Source of the DNA: Pachysolen tannophilus NRRL Y-2460
Lineage: Eukaryota; Ascomycota; Pichiomycetes; Alaninales; Pachysolenaceae
Direction: 5' to 3'
Length of the DNA: 64,000 nucleotides
Assembly: GCA_001661245.1 (NCBI GenBank)
Contig: KV454012.1
Location: forward strand, 344,941 to 408,940
Under the pieces are notes generated by a model, which was not told the DNA's origin, ran no database searches, and saw only the letters and a list, made by a program, of their open reading frames with translations. Shown here in pieces: positions 44,037-55,616 of the stretch (position 1 is the stretch's first letter; each line of letters begins with the position of its first letter). Made by a program: the position numbers and the translations under genes.

Positions 44037-44256
44037 AATCTATATGTTGATATATTTTATTTCGGATGATAAGATTATTTGCTATATTGATGTTTAAATT
44101 TTTTTAAAAAAGAGTAGGAACTTTATACAGTCCATAATTGATTTAGGAGTTTCTTTGTTTGTTTTAATTGTTTTCTATCTTCATATACCATTGAACAAAG
44201 CAATTTTTGTTAACTTTTTTTTTATTTTTTTTCTATTTTTTGCTATTTTGTGAAAA
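43225..44256. other. GC-richer intergenic block between RAD3 and KCH1
   Basis: About 1 kb without a confident gene. From about 43375 to 43770 the sequence is visibly richer in G+C than its surroundings. A minus-strand ORF (43453-43247, 68 aa) starts MSSATTEGEQSSTVHYPWEG with G/C-ending codons unlike neighbouring genes, but it runs into a poly-Phe stretch encoded by poly-A. It could be a small exon, a structured RNA or promoter DNA of KCH1. I tried it against the common snRNAs, SRP and RNase P RNA from memory and saw no match. Confidence 0.35.
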
Positions 44257-45795
44257 ATGAACCTTTTCTCTGGGAAGTCCAATTGGGCATGGGAAATAGA
44301 TGAAAATACATTTGATGTTATTGATGTGGATTTTTTCACTAATCATAAATTTTCAACAGTGATCAATTATATCCTTTTTTTATTTTTTTTAATTTTAAAA
44401 ATTGCATTTATAGGTTCAGATATCTATACTGCAATCAAATTAATTGTTTTCGATAAATGGTCTTCAGATATTACTCCATTCATTTCATATGATATCTGTC
44501 GTTGGATTTTTATTGGATGTATCTTACTTTCAGTTTTATTAATTGTTTGGAACTTCATTTATGGATTAAAAGTATATTATACAAGAAATATTTCATTAAC
44601 TTATATTAATCCTATTGCTAGAAATATTTATTGTTTAAGATCTTATAAATATTTTTGTGTTTATAACGAAATAACTTCAGATAATTTTTTCAGTGGATTA
44701 GTCTTTTTCACCTATTTTAAATTAAGAAATTGTTTAGGTTTAATTTGTTGTGATTCTCCAAGACAAATAATTAATTTAATTACAATTATTAAAATTTTAA
44801 AATTTGATTCAAGTATGGTCTCAGTAATTAAAAATATTGCTGCTACAAATAAGACAGAAGCAATTATATTATCATTAATGACTTTTTCATTTATTATTTG
44901 GTTTATTTTCTTTATTGAATTTGTTTATGCTATATTATTTTTTTTGCCAATATATTATAGAGTGGTTTATAAATTGAAATTTAAATATGGATTAAAACAA
45001 TATTGTTGCATAAAGATTAATGAAGTTATACAAAATAAAATCCAAATACGGCATTCTCATTCATTAGATGATATTAAAAAGGAAAATGCAACAATTTATC
45101 CAAGATTACCAGAAGTTGGGACACTTGGAACCCTTGAAACACCATTCTCAAAATTTCCATCAACTTCATTTCAAGATACTTCATCATGTTCTGGTTCAAC
45201 TTTTGTTGATGAAAGACTGTCATCAGAAAGAAAAAATATCACATCAGATAAAAGAATTAATCCCTTTGATGATGATGTTGATTTTGATGATGAATCTAAT
45301 TATCGTGGTATTAAAACACATCAAAAAACCGATTATATTATTGATATAAGTTCAAGTCAAAATAGTTTTAAAAATCCTTACCCTTATAGATTACAAGATT
45401 CTTCTTCATCATTTTCAGTATTGAAACCTCCTCTGCCAACATTTCCTTATAATGGTAATAGCAGTAATAAAAAATTTTATAACTTGGAACAACTGTCGGC
45501 TAGCTCATTATCGCTTACTGACAGTTCTAACAATACTCCATTTAAAAACCAATCAACAGATCGTTTTTTCTCAAGTGGTTATTCAGCTTCATCTAGGAGA
45601 AATATATCAGCCGATGAATTATCAATCCCACCAAGATCAACATCCAATAATTTTTATGCAAGTAATGTTAGTTTGAAAAAAGGCAGTGAACGTTACTATA
45701 CAAGAGAAATTAGTAATAATTCACTTGATAGTTTAGACAGTTATGTTTCTTCTAAAAAACCAACAAGGAATAAAAATCCATTTAATGGAAATTAA
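44257..45795 (+). CDS. KCH1: Kch1/Prm6-family low-affinity potassium transporter
   Basis: Plasma-membrane protein of the fungal Kch family, which in S. cerevisiae mediates K+ influx coupled to the pheromone/ER-stress calcium response. 512 aa. The N-terminal half is hydrophobic with spans near residues 36-60 (INYILFLFFLILKIAFIG), 86-110 (WIFIGCILLSVLLIVWNFIYG), about 150-165, and 205-240 (ILSLMTFSFIIWFIFFIEF, YAILFFLPIYYRVVYKL). The conserved cytosolic loop YYTRNISLTYINPIARNIYC and NCLGLICCDSPRQ fit the family. The C-terminal half is a Ser/Asn-rich cytosolic tail. The three in-frame CTG codons I saw all lie in this tail. Family confidence is good; KCH1 and KCH2/PRM6 paralogues cannot be separated here. 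Confidence 0.8.
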   Translation: MNLFSGKSNWAWEIDENTFDVIDVDFFTNHKFSTVINYILFLFFLILKIAFIGSDIYTAIKLIVFDKWSSDITPFISYDICRWIFIGCILLSVLLIVWNFIYGLKVYYTRNISLTYINPIARNIYCLRSYKYFCVYNEITSDNFFSGLVFFTYFKLRNCLGLICCDSPRQIINLITIIKILKFDSSMVSVIKNIAATNKTEAIILSLMTFSFIIWFIFFIEFVYAILFFLPIYYRVVYKLKFKYGLKQYCCIKINEVIQNKIQIRHSHSLDDIKKENATIYPRLPEVGTLGTLETPFSKFPSTSFQDTSSCSGSTFVDERLSSERKNITSDKRINPFDDDVDFDDESNYRGIKTHQKTDYIIDISSSQNSFKNPYPYRLQDSSSSFSVLKPPLPTFPYNGNSSNKKFYNLEQLSASSLSLTDSSNNTPFKNQSTDRFFSSGYSASSRRNISADELSIPPRSTSNNFYASNVSLKKGSERYYTREISNNSLDSLDSYVSSKKPTRNKNPFNGN

Positions 45796-46183
45796 TAAGT
45801 TTTTCTTTTTTTTGATTTTGGAGTATTCATCGTTTGAGCATTAATTAAGATTTTTCATTGTCCATTTTTCATTTTTCATTTTTCATTTTCATTTTCATTT
45901 TCATTTTTTTTTTGTTTCTGCTTTTTTCTTTAAACCATTTTGCATAGCTTTTTTTTTTCTTTCCTATACTTATTCTTCTTCCTCGAGTGATTAATCTAAT
46001 ACAAGTCCTAGTTGATTTGATATAGTTCTTTTCGTAGTTATTTAAAGCCGTTTGTATATAGTGATGCACGACTGATGTTAATTTTTTTTTATTTTTATTT
46101 TTTCTTTTTTGTTTTTTTAACTATATGACGATGAGATTAAAATATTTTTATCTTTAAAGATATATTTGAAGAAATAAGAGACC
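45796..46183. other. KCH1 3' / PRCC-gene 5' intergenic with CATTTTT minisatellite
   Basis: Contains tandem CATTTTT/CATTTT units at about 45863-45908. No gene; a minus-strand Lys/Met-rich frame is produced by the repeat. Confidence 0.6.
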
Positions 46184-47029
46184 ATGAATAATTTAATCAA
46201 CTATACCAGTAGTAGCGATGGGGAAGAAGAGAACATTTTGGATAAGAAAATTGAATTACCTAAACCAAATTTCATGAATCAGGGGCCCAGTGGTAGTGGT
46301 AGTAACGGTGGTAGTGGTGGTGATAGTAATGATAGTAATAATAATAAAGTAACCGCTACTAATAGAGTATTGGGAGGTGGATTGAAAAACACCTTTATTG
46401 ATTCGCTGGTTTCTTTTGATACCGATAATATAGTATTGAAAGAGTCAGATGTGAAAATAACTGATTTCGTTCCATCGAGCATGAGAAAGAAAAAGAAAGG
46501 AGTCATCATACAAAAAACAGATGAAAAATTGCATGAGGATAAGAAACCAACAACAGAGTTAGATTTAAAGTTGGATTTATTTGGTGATACAAGTAAAAAT
46601 AATACAAAGAGAAGAACTGATTTTGCCAAATTACTGCCATCAGTAGCATCTATAAATTATGGTAAACCAAATATAGAATCATCATCGTCTATACAACACG
46701 AAACGCACAAAGAAAAAAAAGAAGAGATTAATTTTTCAGTTACAACTTCAAAAGACTCAAGAAAAAGGCAAAAAATAGATGAGTCCAAATTAATCGATTT
46801 TAACGTGGATAAGTTTTATGAAAAAAACAATGAACTGATCAATAAAGGTGAATTAAGCTTTGAAGATTTACAAAGACAAAATAAAAAATTAAAATTTTAT
46901 AACTCAAGTGGTAAAAACCAGTTGAACGAGTTGATCAAATTTAACGAACAAAACACAGATAAGCTTAGTGATAAGTTCAACACAGAAAGATCTTTGAAGC
47001 AAAAAATAGGTAAAAAATATGGGTTCTAA
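46184..47029 (+). CDS. PRCC-domain protein
   Basis: 281-aa hydrophilic protein. It starts MNNLINYTSSSDGEEEN, like PRCC proteins that begin with a Tyr-Ser-Ser-acidic box, and has a Ser/Gly/Asn-rich linker. The conserved C-terminus reads FNVDKFYEKNNELINKG, then GKNQLNELIKFNEQNT and SDKFNTERSLKQKIGKKYGF. The closing lysine-rich AKYGF-type end and the preceding HQL/NQL helix match the C-terminus of human PRCC and fungal relatives (once labelled MAD2B-interacting). PRCC is associated with spliceosomal complexes in animals; the role in yeasts is not known to me. No intron needed. Confidence 0.65.
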   Translation: MNNLINYTSSSDGEEENILDKKIELPKPNFMNQGPSGSGSNGGSGGDSNDSNNNKVTATNRVLGGGLKNTFIDSLVSFDTDNIVLKESDVKITDFVPSSMRKKKKGVIIQKTDEKLHEDKKPTTELDLKLDLFGDTSKNNTKRRTDFAKLLPSVASINYGKPNIESSSSIQHETHKEKKEEINFSVTTSKDSRKRQKIDESKLIDFNVDKFYEKNNELINKGELSFEDLQRQNKKLKFYNSSGKNQLNELIKFNEQNTDKLSDKFNTERSLKQKIGKKYGF

Positions 47030-47723
47030 TAGAAATGAAAAAGAAAATAAAAATAACACAACAGTATTTAATTCTTCCAGTTAGCGGTACTAAACATTTA
47101 TATTTCCCATAGTGGATCATATACAAATATATAGTACCTATATATTTGTCGTGTATTTTATTACAAAAATGTCTGTTGCGTCGACATATACCGCTACGCT
47201 TATTGTTTATATATAATACCGTATTTATAAATTTACACGATAAGCGAAAAAAGAAAAAAAACTGATAAGAAAATTTCCTAATTACGTCCTTTCATAATCT
47301 TGCAGAAAATAGTTGTTCTCTTGGGGGAAAAAATAAACGAAATTTTTATAGTTTTCCCGCCTATTTTTTCATTTTTTTTAATATAATGCCCAATGTAAAA
47401 TTATTCAATTTAAACCTGATTGCCGACTTCCTGATAATAAAGACAAATAATTCTTGCGTTACATGTAATAATTTTTTATGCATTTTCTTTTTTTTTTTTT
47501 TTGCGCCCTGACTTATTCAGATCTCTGTTTGGACTTGAGCTATCTCTGCTTCAACCCAAATAAGATAAATAGAGTTCCCAGATTTGAAATTTAAGATCTC
47601 CTGAATATATAATTACTTTGGAAGTCTTGTCTTTGTCTTTTATTTTTTTTTTTCTTTTGGAGTCTGGCTTACTCAAAGAAATAGAATAAATATAAAAAGT
47701 TAGACTAAGAAAGAACTAAGAAT
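47030..47723. other. upstream region of the permease
   Basis: About 690 bp AT-rich promoter region. It contains a TATATTTG/CAAATATA inverted pair (about 47124-47148) and a poly-T before the gene. No gene seen. Confidence 0.5.
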
Positions 47724-49514
47724 ATGTCAGCAGCATTGGCAGATTTGGTGAGTTCTTCTTCAAGAAGAATCTATGATGAAAAACATGAAAATTCATCAAG
47801 TCAAGTCAAAGATGACACAGTAACGGTGAATATTGGTGAAGTTGAGTCTCTTGATCAATTCCAGAAAGAAAATAAAACTCAGAAAGGGTTGGAACAAAGA
47901 CATATCCAATTGTTAGCTTTAGGTGGTTGTATTGGTACTGTAAGTATGAATCCAAATAATATATAAATTTTTTTTCCAAAAAAAATTACTAATAAAAAAA
48001 ACAAATTTGTAAAATTATAGGGTCTTTTCGTTGGTTCTGGATCCGCTCTTTCAACATGTGGACCTGCTGCACTTTTAATAAGTTATATGATTATGTCCTT
48101 TTTTGTTTGGTCAGTTATGCAACAGATAACTGAAATGGTAACATGGTTACCTTTACCTGGAAGATCAACAATGTCTTACTTAGCTGCAAGATATTGTGAT
48201 GATTCGTTATCTTTTTGTGTTGGTTGGAATTATTACTATGCTTTTTCAATGATAGCTCCAGCAGAAGTTTCTGCTGCGGCTTTTGTCATACAATATTGGA
48301 GTTCGCTTAATGTTGCAGTTTGGATTAGTATAATGTTAGTTCTTATGTTAGCTTTAAATTTTGCTCCTGTTAAATATTTTGGTGAATCTGAATTTTGGAT
48401 TGCAACTATCAAATTATTTGCAGTCACTGGTTTAATTATTGTTGGTATTGTTATCTTTTTTGGAGGTGCTCCAAAATCTGATGGTGTTTTAGGTTTCCAT
48501 TATTGGAAACATCCAGGTGCTTACGTTGAACATTTAGCTGACGGCAACACAGGTAAATTCTTGGCATGCTGGACTGCTATCATTAAATCAGGGTTTTCAT
48601 TTGTCTTATCACCGGAGTTAATTACTACAGCAATTCTGGAATCGAAAAATCCAAGATATTCATTACCAAAAGCATCAAATAGATTTATTTACAGATTAAT
48701 GTTTTTCTACATTGGAGGAACTTTAACTATTGGTGTTATTTGTGCTTCTAATGATAGTAGATTAATGAGCGCAATTGATTCTGGTTCATCTAGTGCTGCT
48801 GCAAGTCCATTTGTTATTGGTATTCAAAATTTTGGTATTCCAGTCTTAAACCATATTATCAACGCTTGTATCTTAACATCTGCTTTTAGCTGTGGTAACT
48901 CATTTATCTATTCTTCAAGTAGAATCTTGTATTCAATGGCATTAGAAGGTAAACATGCTCCTAGGTTTTTTGCGAAGACAAATAGGCATGGTGTTCCATA
49001 TATTGCAGTTATAATTGGAGGTGGTTGGATCTCATTAGCTTATTTAGAAGTTTCAGATTCTTCCTCTGTTGTATTTACTTGGTTATCAAATATTGCTACA
49101 ATTTCTGGATTTTTTGGTTGGATTTTTTCATCAATTATCTATTTAAGATTTAGAAAAGCAATGATTTTCCATGGAACATACGATAAAAATCCTTTCAAGG
49201 CAAATCTACAACCTTATTGTGCTTATTTAACCCTTGGATTTTTCTCTATTTTGGCCTTAACTAATGGTTATGCCGTTTTTATTAAAGGTAATTGGAGTAC
49301 AAGTGATTTTTTCGCTGCTTATGTTACAGTTGGATTTGTATTTGTCTTATATTTTGGTCACAAATTATATACAAGAAATTGGAAAAGATGGTACATACCT
49401 GTTGAAGAAATCGATGTTTTCACCGGCTTGGACGAAGTAGAAGCTGAAGCAGCTTCCTACAAGAGAAGAGACCCAAAAAATATCATTGAAAAGTTTTGGT
49501 TTTGGTTGGTTTAA
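47724..49514 (+). CDS. amino-acid permease (YAT/AAP family), one intron
   Basis: Plasma-membrane amino-acid/H+ symporter of the yeast APC family; substrate not assigned. Exon 1 is 47724-47939 (72 codons). The intron is 47940-48020: donor GTAAGT, branch TACTAAT at 47987-47993, acceptor TAG. It interrupts the first transmembrane signature, which splices to LLALGGCIGTGLFVGSG. The product is 569 aa. Other motifs: MTWLPLPGRST-type loop (EMVTWLPLPGRSTMSYLAARY), SPELITTAI followed by ESKNPRYSLPKA, about twelve hydrophobic spans and a C-terminal cytosolic tail ending WFWLV. One in-frame CTG (48636) precedes ESKNPR, where relatives have a small residue. Without the intron the frame stops at 47966, so splicing is required. 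Confidence 0.93.
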
Positions 49515-49539
49515 AAAAGCTATATAAAAAAAAAAAAAT

Positions 49540-51090
49540 AAAAAAAAAAAAAAAAAACAAAAAAAAGAAAGCTTCAGCCTACAGTGTATTTCTAGAGTTG
49601 AGTTCCTTTTACTTTTTATCTTTCAGTTCTTTCTTCTTTTCTTTTTCTTTTTATTTACTTTTCTTTTCACTATCTTATACACACAATATTTTCAATTTAT
49701 TTCAATCTCTTTTCTTTTACTTTGATATTACGAGTTTAATAACTAGCTGATTAGTACAACATTTTATTGGAACATTATACATACATACATACATACCGTA
49801 GTAGTAGTAATAATAATAGTAATATAGTAATAGTACATAGTCGTGTGGCATGTGCTCATGATCACTATAGGAAATCCTTCGTTTTCAACGCTTTAACTTT
49901 AACGGAAAGAGATCATCATCAACAAAAGAAAAACAGTTGATAAGACAATCAATTGAAATTGAATGAAGTCAAACAAGTAATAACAAAATAGAAAAAAAAA
50001 AAAAACTGAGAAAGAAGAGAGAAAGGAAATAATTAGAAAACAATATTAGTACTCTATACCCGTATCATCATCTCAATAATCAAACATACAGTACTTATAA
50101 AATAAAATATTTCATCAGAAAAATAAATAGATTCCCCATGATTGATAACCTTACTATAGCCCTGCAGTTACCCTGAAATCCAACTGTTTTTCTTGGGTGA
50201 AGAGATCAAAAACATTAGAAAAACGAAAAACAAAAAAAAAAAAAAAAANNNNNNNNNNNNNNNNNNNNNNNNNNNNNNNNNNNNNNNNNNNNNNNNNNNN
50301 NNNNNNNNNNNNNNNNNNNNNNNNNNNNNNNNNNNNNNNNNNNNNNNNNNNNNNNNNNNNNNNNNNNNNNNNNNNNNNNNNNNNNNNNNNNNNAAAAAAA
50401 CAAAAAAAGAAAGCTTCAGCCTACAGTGTATTTCTAGAGTTGAGTTCCTTTTTACTTTTTATCTTTCAGTTCTTTCTTCTTTTCTTTTTCTTTTATTTAC
50501 TTTTCTTTTCACTATCTTATACACACAATATTTTCAATTTATTTCAATCTCTTTTCTTTTACTTTGATATTACGAGTTTAATAACTAGCTGATTAGTACA
50601 ACATTTTATTGGAACATTATACATACATACATACATACCGTAGTAGTAGTAATAATAATAGTAATAATAGTAATAGTAACAATAGTCGTGTGCATGTGCT
50701 CATGATCACTAATTAGGAAATCCTTCGTTTTCAACGCTTTAACTTTAACGGAAAGAGATCATCATCAACAAAAGAAAAACAGTTGATAAGACAATCAATT
50801 GAAATTGAATGAAGTCAAACAAGTAATAACAAAATAGAAAAAAAAAAACTGAGAAAGAAGAGAGAAAGGAAATAATTAGAAAACAATATTAGTACTCTAT
50901 ACCCGTATCATCATCTCAATAATCAAACATACAGTACTTATAAAATAAAATATTTCATCAGAAAAATAAATAGATTCCCCATGATTGATAACCTTACTAT
51001 AGCCCTGCAGTTACCCTGAAATCCAACTGTTTTTCTTGGGTGAAGAGATCAAAAACATTAGAAAAACGAAAAACAAAAAAAAAAAAAAAA
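49540..51090 (+). repeat. tandem near-identical block of about 700 bp, probably an assembly artefact
   Basis: Copy 1 begins in poly-A at about 49540 with AAGCTTCAGCCTACAGTG and ends at the gap (50248) with GAAAAACGAAAAACAAAAA. Copy 2 begins after the gap (50394) with the same AAGCTTCAGCCTACAGTG and ends at about 51090 with GAAAAACGAAAAACAAAAA before unique sequence. Differences are small indels in homopolymers and in the GTAGTAGTAATAATA simple repeat. Confidence 0.85.
50249..50393. other. assembly gap (145 N)
   Basis: A run of 145 undetermined bases, flanked by poly-A on both sides and by the duplicated block. Confidence 1.
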
Positions 51091-51503
51091 TTTTTTCTTG
51101 AAAAATCTTAGCGCAAAACATTTGGCTGGGAAAAAGTGAAAACGAGAGGATGTTTTTCTCTTTTTATATATATTTTTTTTTAATACAAAAGGTTTTTTAT
51201 TTGTTTTAAACAGCGGTTAATATTAAAATATTTAAATACTAAATTACTTACTTCTTTCATATCCATTACCTAAACTAAACCAAAGTTCATTGAAGAAAGT
51301 AATATTATAGCATTTGAACCTATTTACTATTAAAAAAAAAAAAAAAAAGAAAAAAAATTAGGTAATTTCCACTCATTTCAAATTGTTTTATTAAATTAGT
51401 CAGTCACAAGAGCTATTTTTTCTTTTTTTCTTTTTTTCTTTTATTTCTTTTCCCTCTTGTATATTAAAAAAGACCACCTAAAAGAAGCATAGTTATCAGT
51501 AGT

Positions 51504-54500
51504 ATGGATGATCAAATCCAGCAAGCCGTAGAGATTGCTTGCAACCCAAGCGCCAATAATGAACTTAAACAAGAAGTGAGTTTTTTTTTTATTTTGCCAT
51601 CGCAAAAGTTTTTATACTAACAGAAGAAAATTTGGTTAATTTTTGTAGGCGCTTCAATTTATAAAAGAAGTTAAAACTTCAAATGACGGATGGGAAAGCT
51701 GTTTGTCGTTATTACATAAAAATCAGTCTATTTCCGAACAAACAAAATTTTTCATTTTTCAAGTATTAGATGAAAAGATTGAAGATTTAAATAATGATCA
51801 ATTATTACATTTAAAAAATTGTTTATTTCAATATGTAAATGATTTGATTTTAAATAAAGTTATTCAACTGGTTTATATTAGAAATGCAATAGCGAAAACT
51901 ATGGCACTTTTGTTTTGTCGCATATATGTTAATATTTATCCAAACTATTTAAAAGATTTGTTAAGTTTAATTAAAAATAATAATGGTAATGGCGGTTATA
52001 ATGAAATGGCCACAGATTTATATATGAGAGTCTTATTAGTGATTCATTCAGAAATTGGTGATAATTTGATTCAGAGAAAAAGAGTAAATATTGAATATAA
52101 TAATACTGTGAAAGATGCAATTAGAAGTAATGATGTTACAAATTTAACTTCATCTTGGAAAGATATATTATCATATTTTTCACAACAGGAACCATCTGAT
52201 TTCATAAATGAAATCTTGAATAATACAGTACAGAGCATTGGTGATTATATATCATGGGTGGAAATTAATTTGATCTTGGACAATGATTATTTAAATTTGA
52301 TTTTCCAATTTTTAGGTAATTCAAGACCATCTAATCAAAGAATAGTAACTTCAAATACTTTTATGGAAATTATTAAAAAAAAGATGCCAGTTTTGAAAAA
52401 ATTAAATTTAATGACTGTATTGAATTTAACTTCTGTAATTTCAAATTTAAATTTATCCCAAAGTTCACAAGATTTAGAATTCATGGAATCAATTTCAAAA
52501 TTAGTTAACGCTATTGGAGTAGAGTTGATTTTGATCTTAGAAAATGCTACACAAGAAGAGTTGGCAAATAATGAATTTAGAAATTTAACAATGCAACAAA
52601 TTTTACAAGTTTTCCCCTTAGTATTCCAATTTCTTAGACATGAATATGATGATGTAGCAGTTCATGTTTTCCCATTCATTGGTGCATATTTATTATTTTT
52701 AAAACAAAACATAGTGAATGAAAATATCGATTTTTCACCTTTAAACAATGAAGAAATATTGACTTCTTTGTTGAATAATATTATTTTAAAAATGAAATAT
52801 GATGAAGAAGATGATGGATCAGATGATGAAGATGTTGAAGCATTCCAAGAGGTTAGAAATAAATTAAAATCATTCCAAGAATCTGTAATGGTTTTAAATG
52901 AAAACTTGGGCTTATCAGTTCTCACCAATTGTATTAATGAAAGTTTATTTGGTGAATCAAAAGAATGGAGAAAATTGGAATTGGGATTATTTGAGTTAAC
53001 AAACTATAGTGAGATATTGAAGAATAATATCATGAACTTACCAAAAACAATGGTTAATGCTTCAAGACCATATTATATTTTCAATGAAATGTTATGTAAA
53101 GTTGTTGAGAATGCACCAAAGATCTTGGTTCATCATCCTTTAATACAATTGTTGTTTTTCGAATTAATCTTGAAACATTATAATTTTTTTGTTAATTCCA
53201 ACATAGTTGTTGAAGGTATCGATAAACAAGTTTTAGTTTTAAAAGTTTTGAAAATTTTCATAAGTGAATTTGGTGTTTTCAACTCAAATTCAAAAGTTAA
53301 ATTGAGATCATGGTTCATTTTTTATAGATTTATTAAAATGACTAAACCAAAAGTAGAAGATTATATTTTGGAAGAATTAATTAACAATTTATTACCATTG
53401 TTGGATATTAAATTTTCTACTCAAGTGGCAATTAATCCTAAGAATCCAACAGAAATTGAATTAGAAAATTTAGAAGATCATTCGAATTTTGAAAGTCAAT
53501 TATACCTTTTTGAATCAGTTGGTTTATTAATTTCATTTGTAGATAATTCAAAAGCTGAATTTCAAGTTAAATTAATGGAAGTTATATTACAACCTTTATT
53601 TTTAAATTTGGAAAATTGTATTAACAATGTTCGTCAATCAAAATCAAATTTATTAGTTCCAATTCAAACTCATCATTTACTAATGGCAATAGGAACTTTT
53701 ATAAAAGGATTCGAAAATTGTTTTAACGCTAATGAAATTATTAATGAAAAATTTTTAAATCATTTAGAACAAATTTCTACGGTTGTTATTATAACTTTAG
53801 AAAATTTCATAGATTTTAATATTATTAGGAATGCTACAAGATTTACATTGGTTAGAGTTTTTTTAATTTTGAGTAAAAATGTTTCATTAACCAATAATTT
53901 ACTAGAATTTATATTGAACAAATATTTGTCATTATTATTGGTGAATTTTGATCTTTTAAAAATATCTGAATTAATTGAATTCCTTAATTTTATAGGACAG
54001 ATATCACATTTTTTGAACAAATTTCAAAATTTTTATGGATTATTAAATAATTTGATTACTCCATTAATAACGAAAACTTCCCTGATTATAGATGATAAAT
54101 CCATTGAATCAGATGATTTTGTTAAAAAGGAAAAGGAAAATTTGTTAATAACATTAATTTCTCTTTTAATAAGCATATCAAATAACAATTTAACAAGTTT
54201 ATTGTTAACACCAGAAAATGGACCAATTTTTGGTACTATAGTTAACAAATTGTTAAATTATTCAATAAATATATCTGAGCCACAAGTTTCTAAATTGGCT
54301 ATTGCTGAATTAAATAATTTGGTGGTTGTACTTGGACCTGGATATATAACAGATCCAGAAGATATAAATGGTAAAAATGTTATTGTTGAAGATATCAATA
54401 CGATCTTGATTAATAATTTAATCATCTTATCTTTTGAATTACCCTTTAAACATACCGATTTTGATATCAAAAACTCTCAACATAGATCCTTAGTCACCGA

Positions 54501-54714
54501 GATTGCAAGAATATTGAAAAGCATAAGTTTAATTGGATCCCCAAAGAATTCAGATCAACCAAATGAATCAATGATTAATAATTTACAAATGTATATGTCC
54601 AGTTTAAACATTCAAGGAAACGTTATTGAGGATTTTTTGAAAAATTTGATGAACAGCAACGAAAAAGAATTTAACAAATATTTGATAAACTTCATAACCC
54701 AATTCAAAGGATAA
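51504..54714 (+). CDS. LOS1: exportin-t (tRNA nuclear export receptor), one intron
   Basis: Karyopherin that exports mature-end tRNAs with Ran-GTP. Exon 1 is 51504-51575 (24 codons, MDDQIQQAVEIACNPSANNE). The intron is 51576-51648: donor GTGAGT, branch TACTAAC at 51615-51621, acceptor TAG. Exon 2 continues ALQFIKEVKTSNDGWESCL. The product is 1045 aa (yeast 1100). Family-like segments: YIRNAIAKTMALLF, YISWVEINLILDN, KVKLRSWFIFYRFIKM, QTHHLLMAIGTFIKGFE, RNATRFTLVRVFLILSK. The all-helical HEAT-like composition with dense Leu/Ile/Asn fits an AT-rich exportin. A CTG at 54082 aligns with a Ser in the yeast protein as I recall it. It works downstream of TRM1 and CCA1 on the same RNAs. Confidence 0.93.
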
Positions 54715-55616
54715 TTCTTACTATTGCATCATCCTTTTTTTTTTTTTTCGTTTTTTCTTTTTTTTTTTTTTATTTTTAGGTTTATCATGAAACGAAAAGA
54801 CTTTTGAAAAAATTCAAAAAATTAAAATAAAAAAAGCATTCATTATATAGATCTTTTTCTTTTTTTTTCCATATTTTCTCTCTCTTCTTCTTCATATAAA
54901 AGGATATTGTACTTGCAAGACTAGACAAAAGGCTAAAATAGACTAGTTAAAAGAAGTGTAACATTCTTAACATGAATTAGTATATATATTTAATCTAATT
55001 TAATCCAACTATTGGTAGTTTTAGTATACTTTGTATACTTTGTATTCTTGTATTGGTAGGGTTTACCCGTACTAAACAAATCGTTTTTCCTTTGATCCCA
55101 CCAGGACCCATTTTTTATTAAGAAAAAAATTAAAAAAAAAGAAGAAAAAAAATTTATTCGACACCAAATTATATTATATTATATACGTTTATAAAGTAGA
55201 AGAAATTTTTTGAATTTATTCATCAAATCAATTTATAAGTGGCTAATCAAATTGAGTAAAGAGATAGTTTTAAAAATAATTATATTGGTGATATCTTTTT
55301 AATTACTTTTATATTCCTCCCCAAAAAAAAATTTTTTTTTTATTTTTTTTTTTTAGATATTTTATCCGTCTTTGCTTAATTGTTTTCTTACTCAAAAAGC
55401 TTTTGGTTATTTTCAAATTTTCAAATTTTTTTAATTTTATTTCTATCCAGTTTATTAAGAGAGTAGACAGGGTTTTCGGTTTTATCATTAGATAATATTT
55501 GGTTTGCTTGTGTTTCATAACTTTTTGAATTGTAAGTTTCCCAAATTGTGTCATTAAATTTTTATTTTTTTTATTTTGGAAATAATAATAGTAAAGGCAA
55601 AAAGAGCTTAAATATA
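54715..55616. other. LOS1 3' / EAP1-like 5' intergenic
   Basis: About 900 bp, AT-rich, with long poly-T/A tracts and a repeated GTATACTTTGTAT stretch near 55024-55044. No gene seen; the minus-strand frame at 55309-55656 is Lys-rich and of shadow type. Confidence 0.5.

Larger units (their letters stand above)
49515..51503. other. permease-LOS1 intergenic with duplicated block and gap
   Basis: Two near-identical copies of one block (about 49540-50248 and 50394-51090) flank a run of N. Both copies run from poly-A to poly-A. The remaining unique part (51091-51503) is the LOS1 upstream region. The open frames in the block are low-complexity Lys or Phe/Ser strings, not genes. Confidence 0.8.

Noticed and set aside
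50193-50592. ORFs of 124-131 aa spanning the gap
   Set aside because: They consist of N-encoded unknown residues plus Lys and Ser/Phe runs from the duplicated non-coding block.
55548-55616. N-terminal extension of the EAP1-like protein (MSLNFYFFYF)
   Set aside because: It would begin at GTG in AT-rich leader sequence; ATG 55617 gives a normal start.
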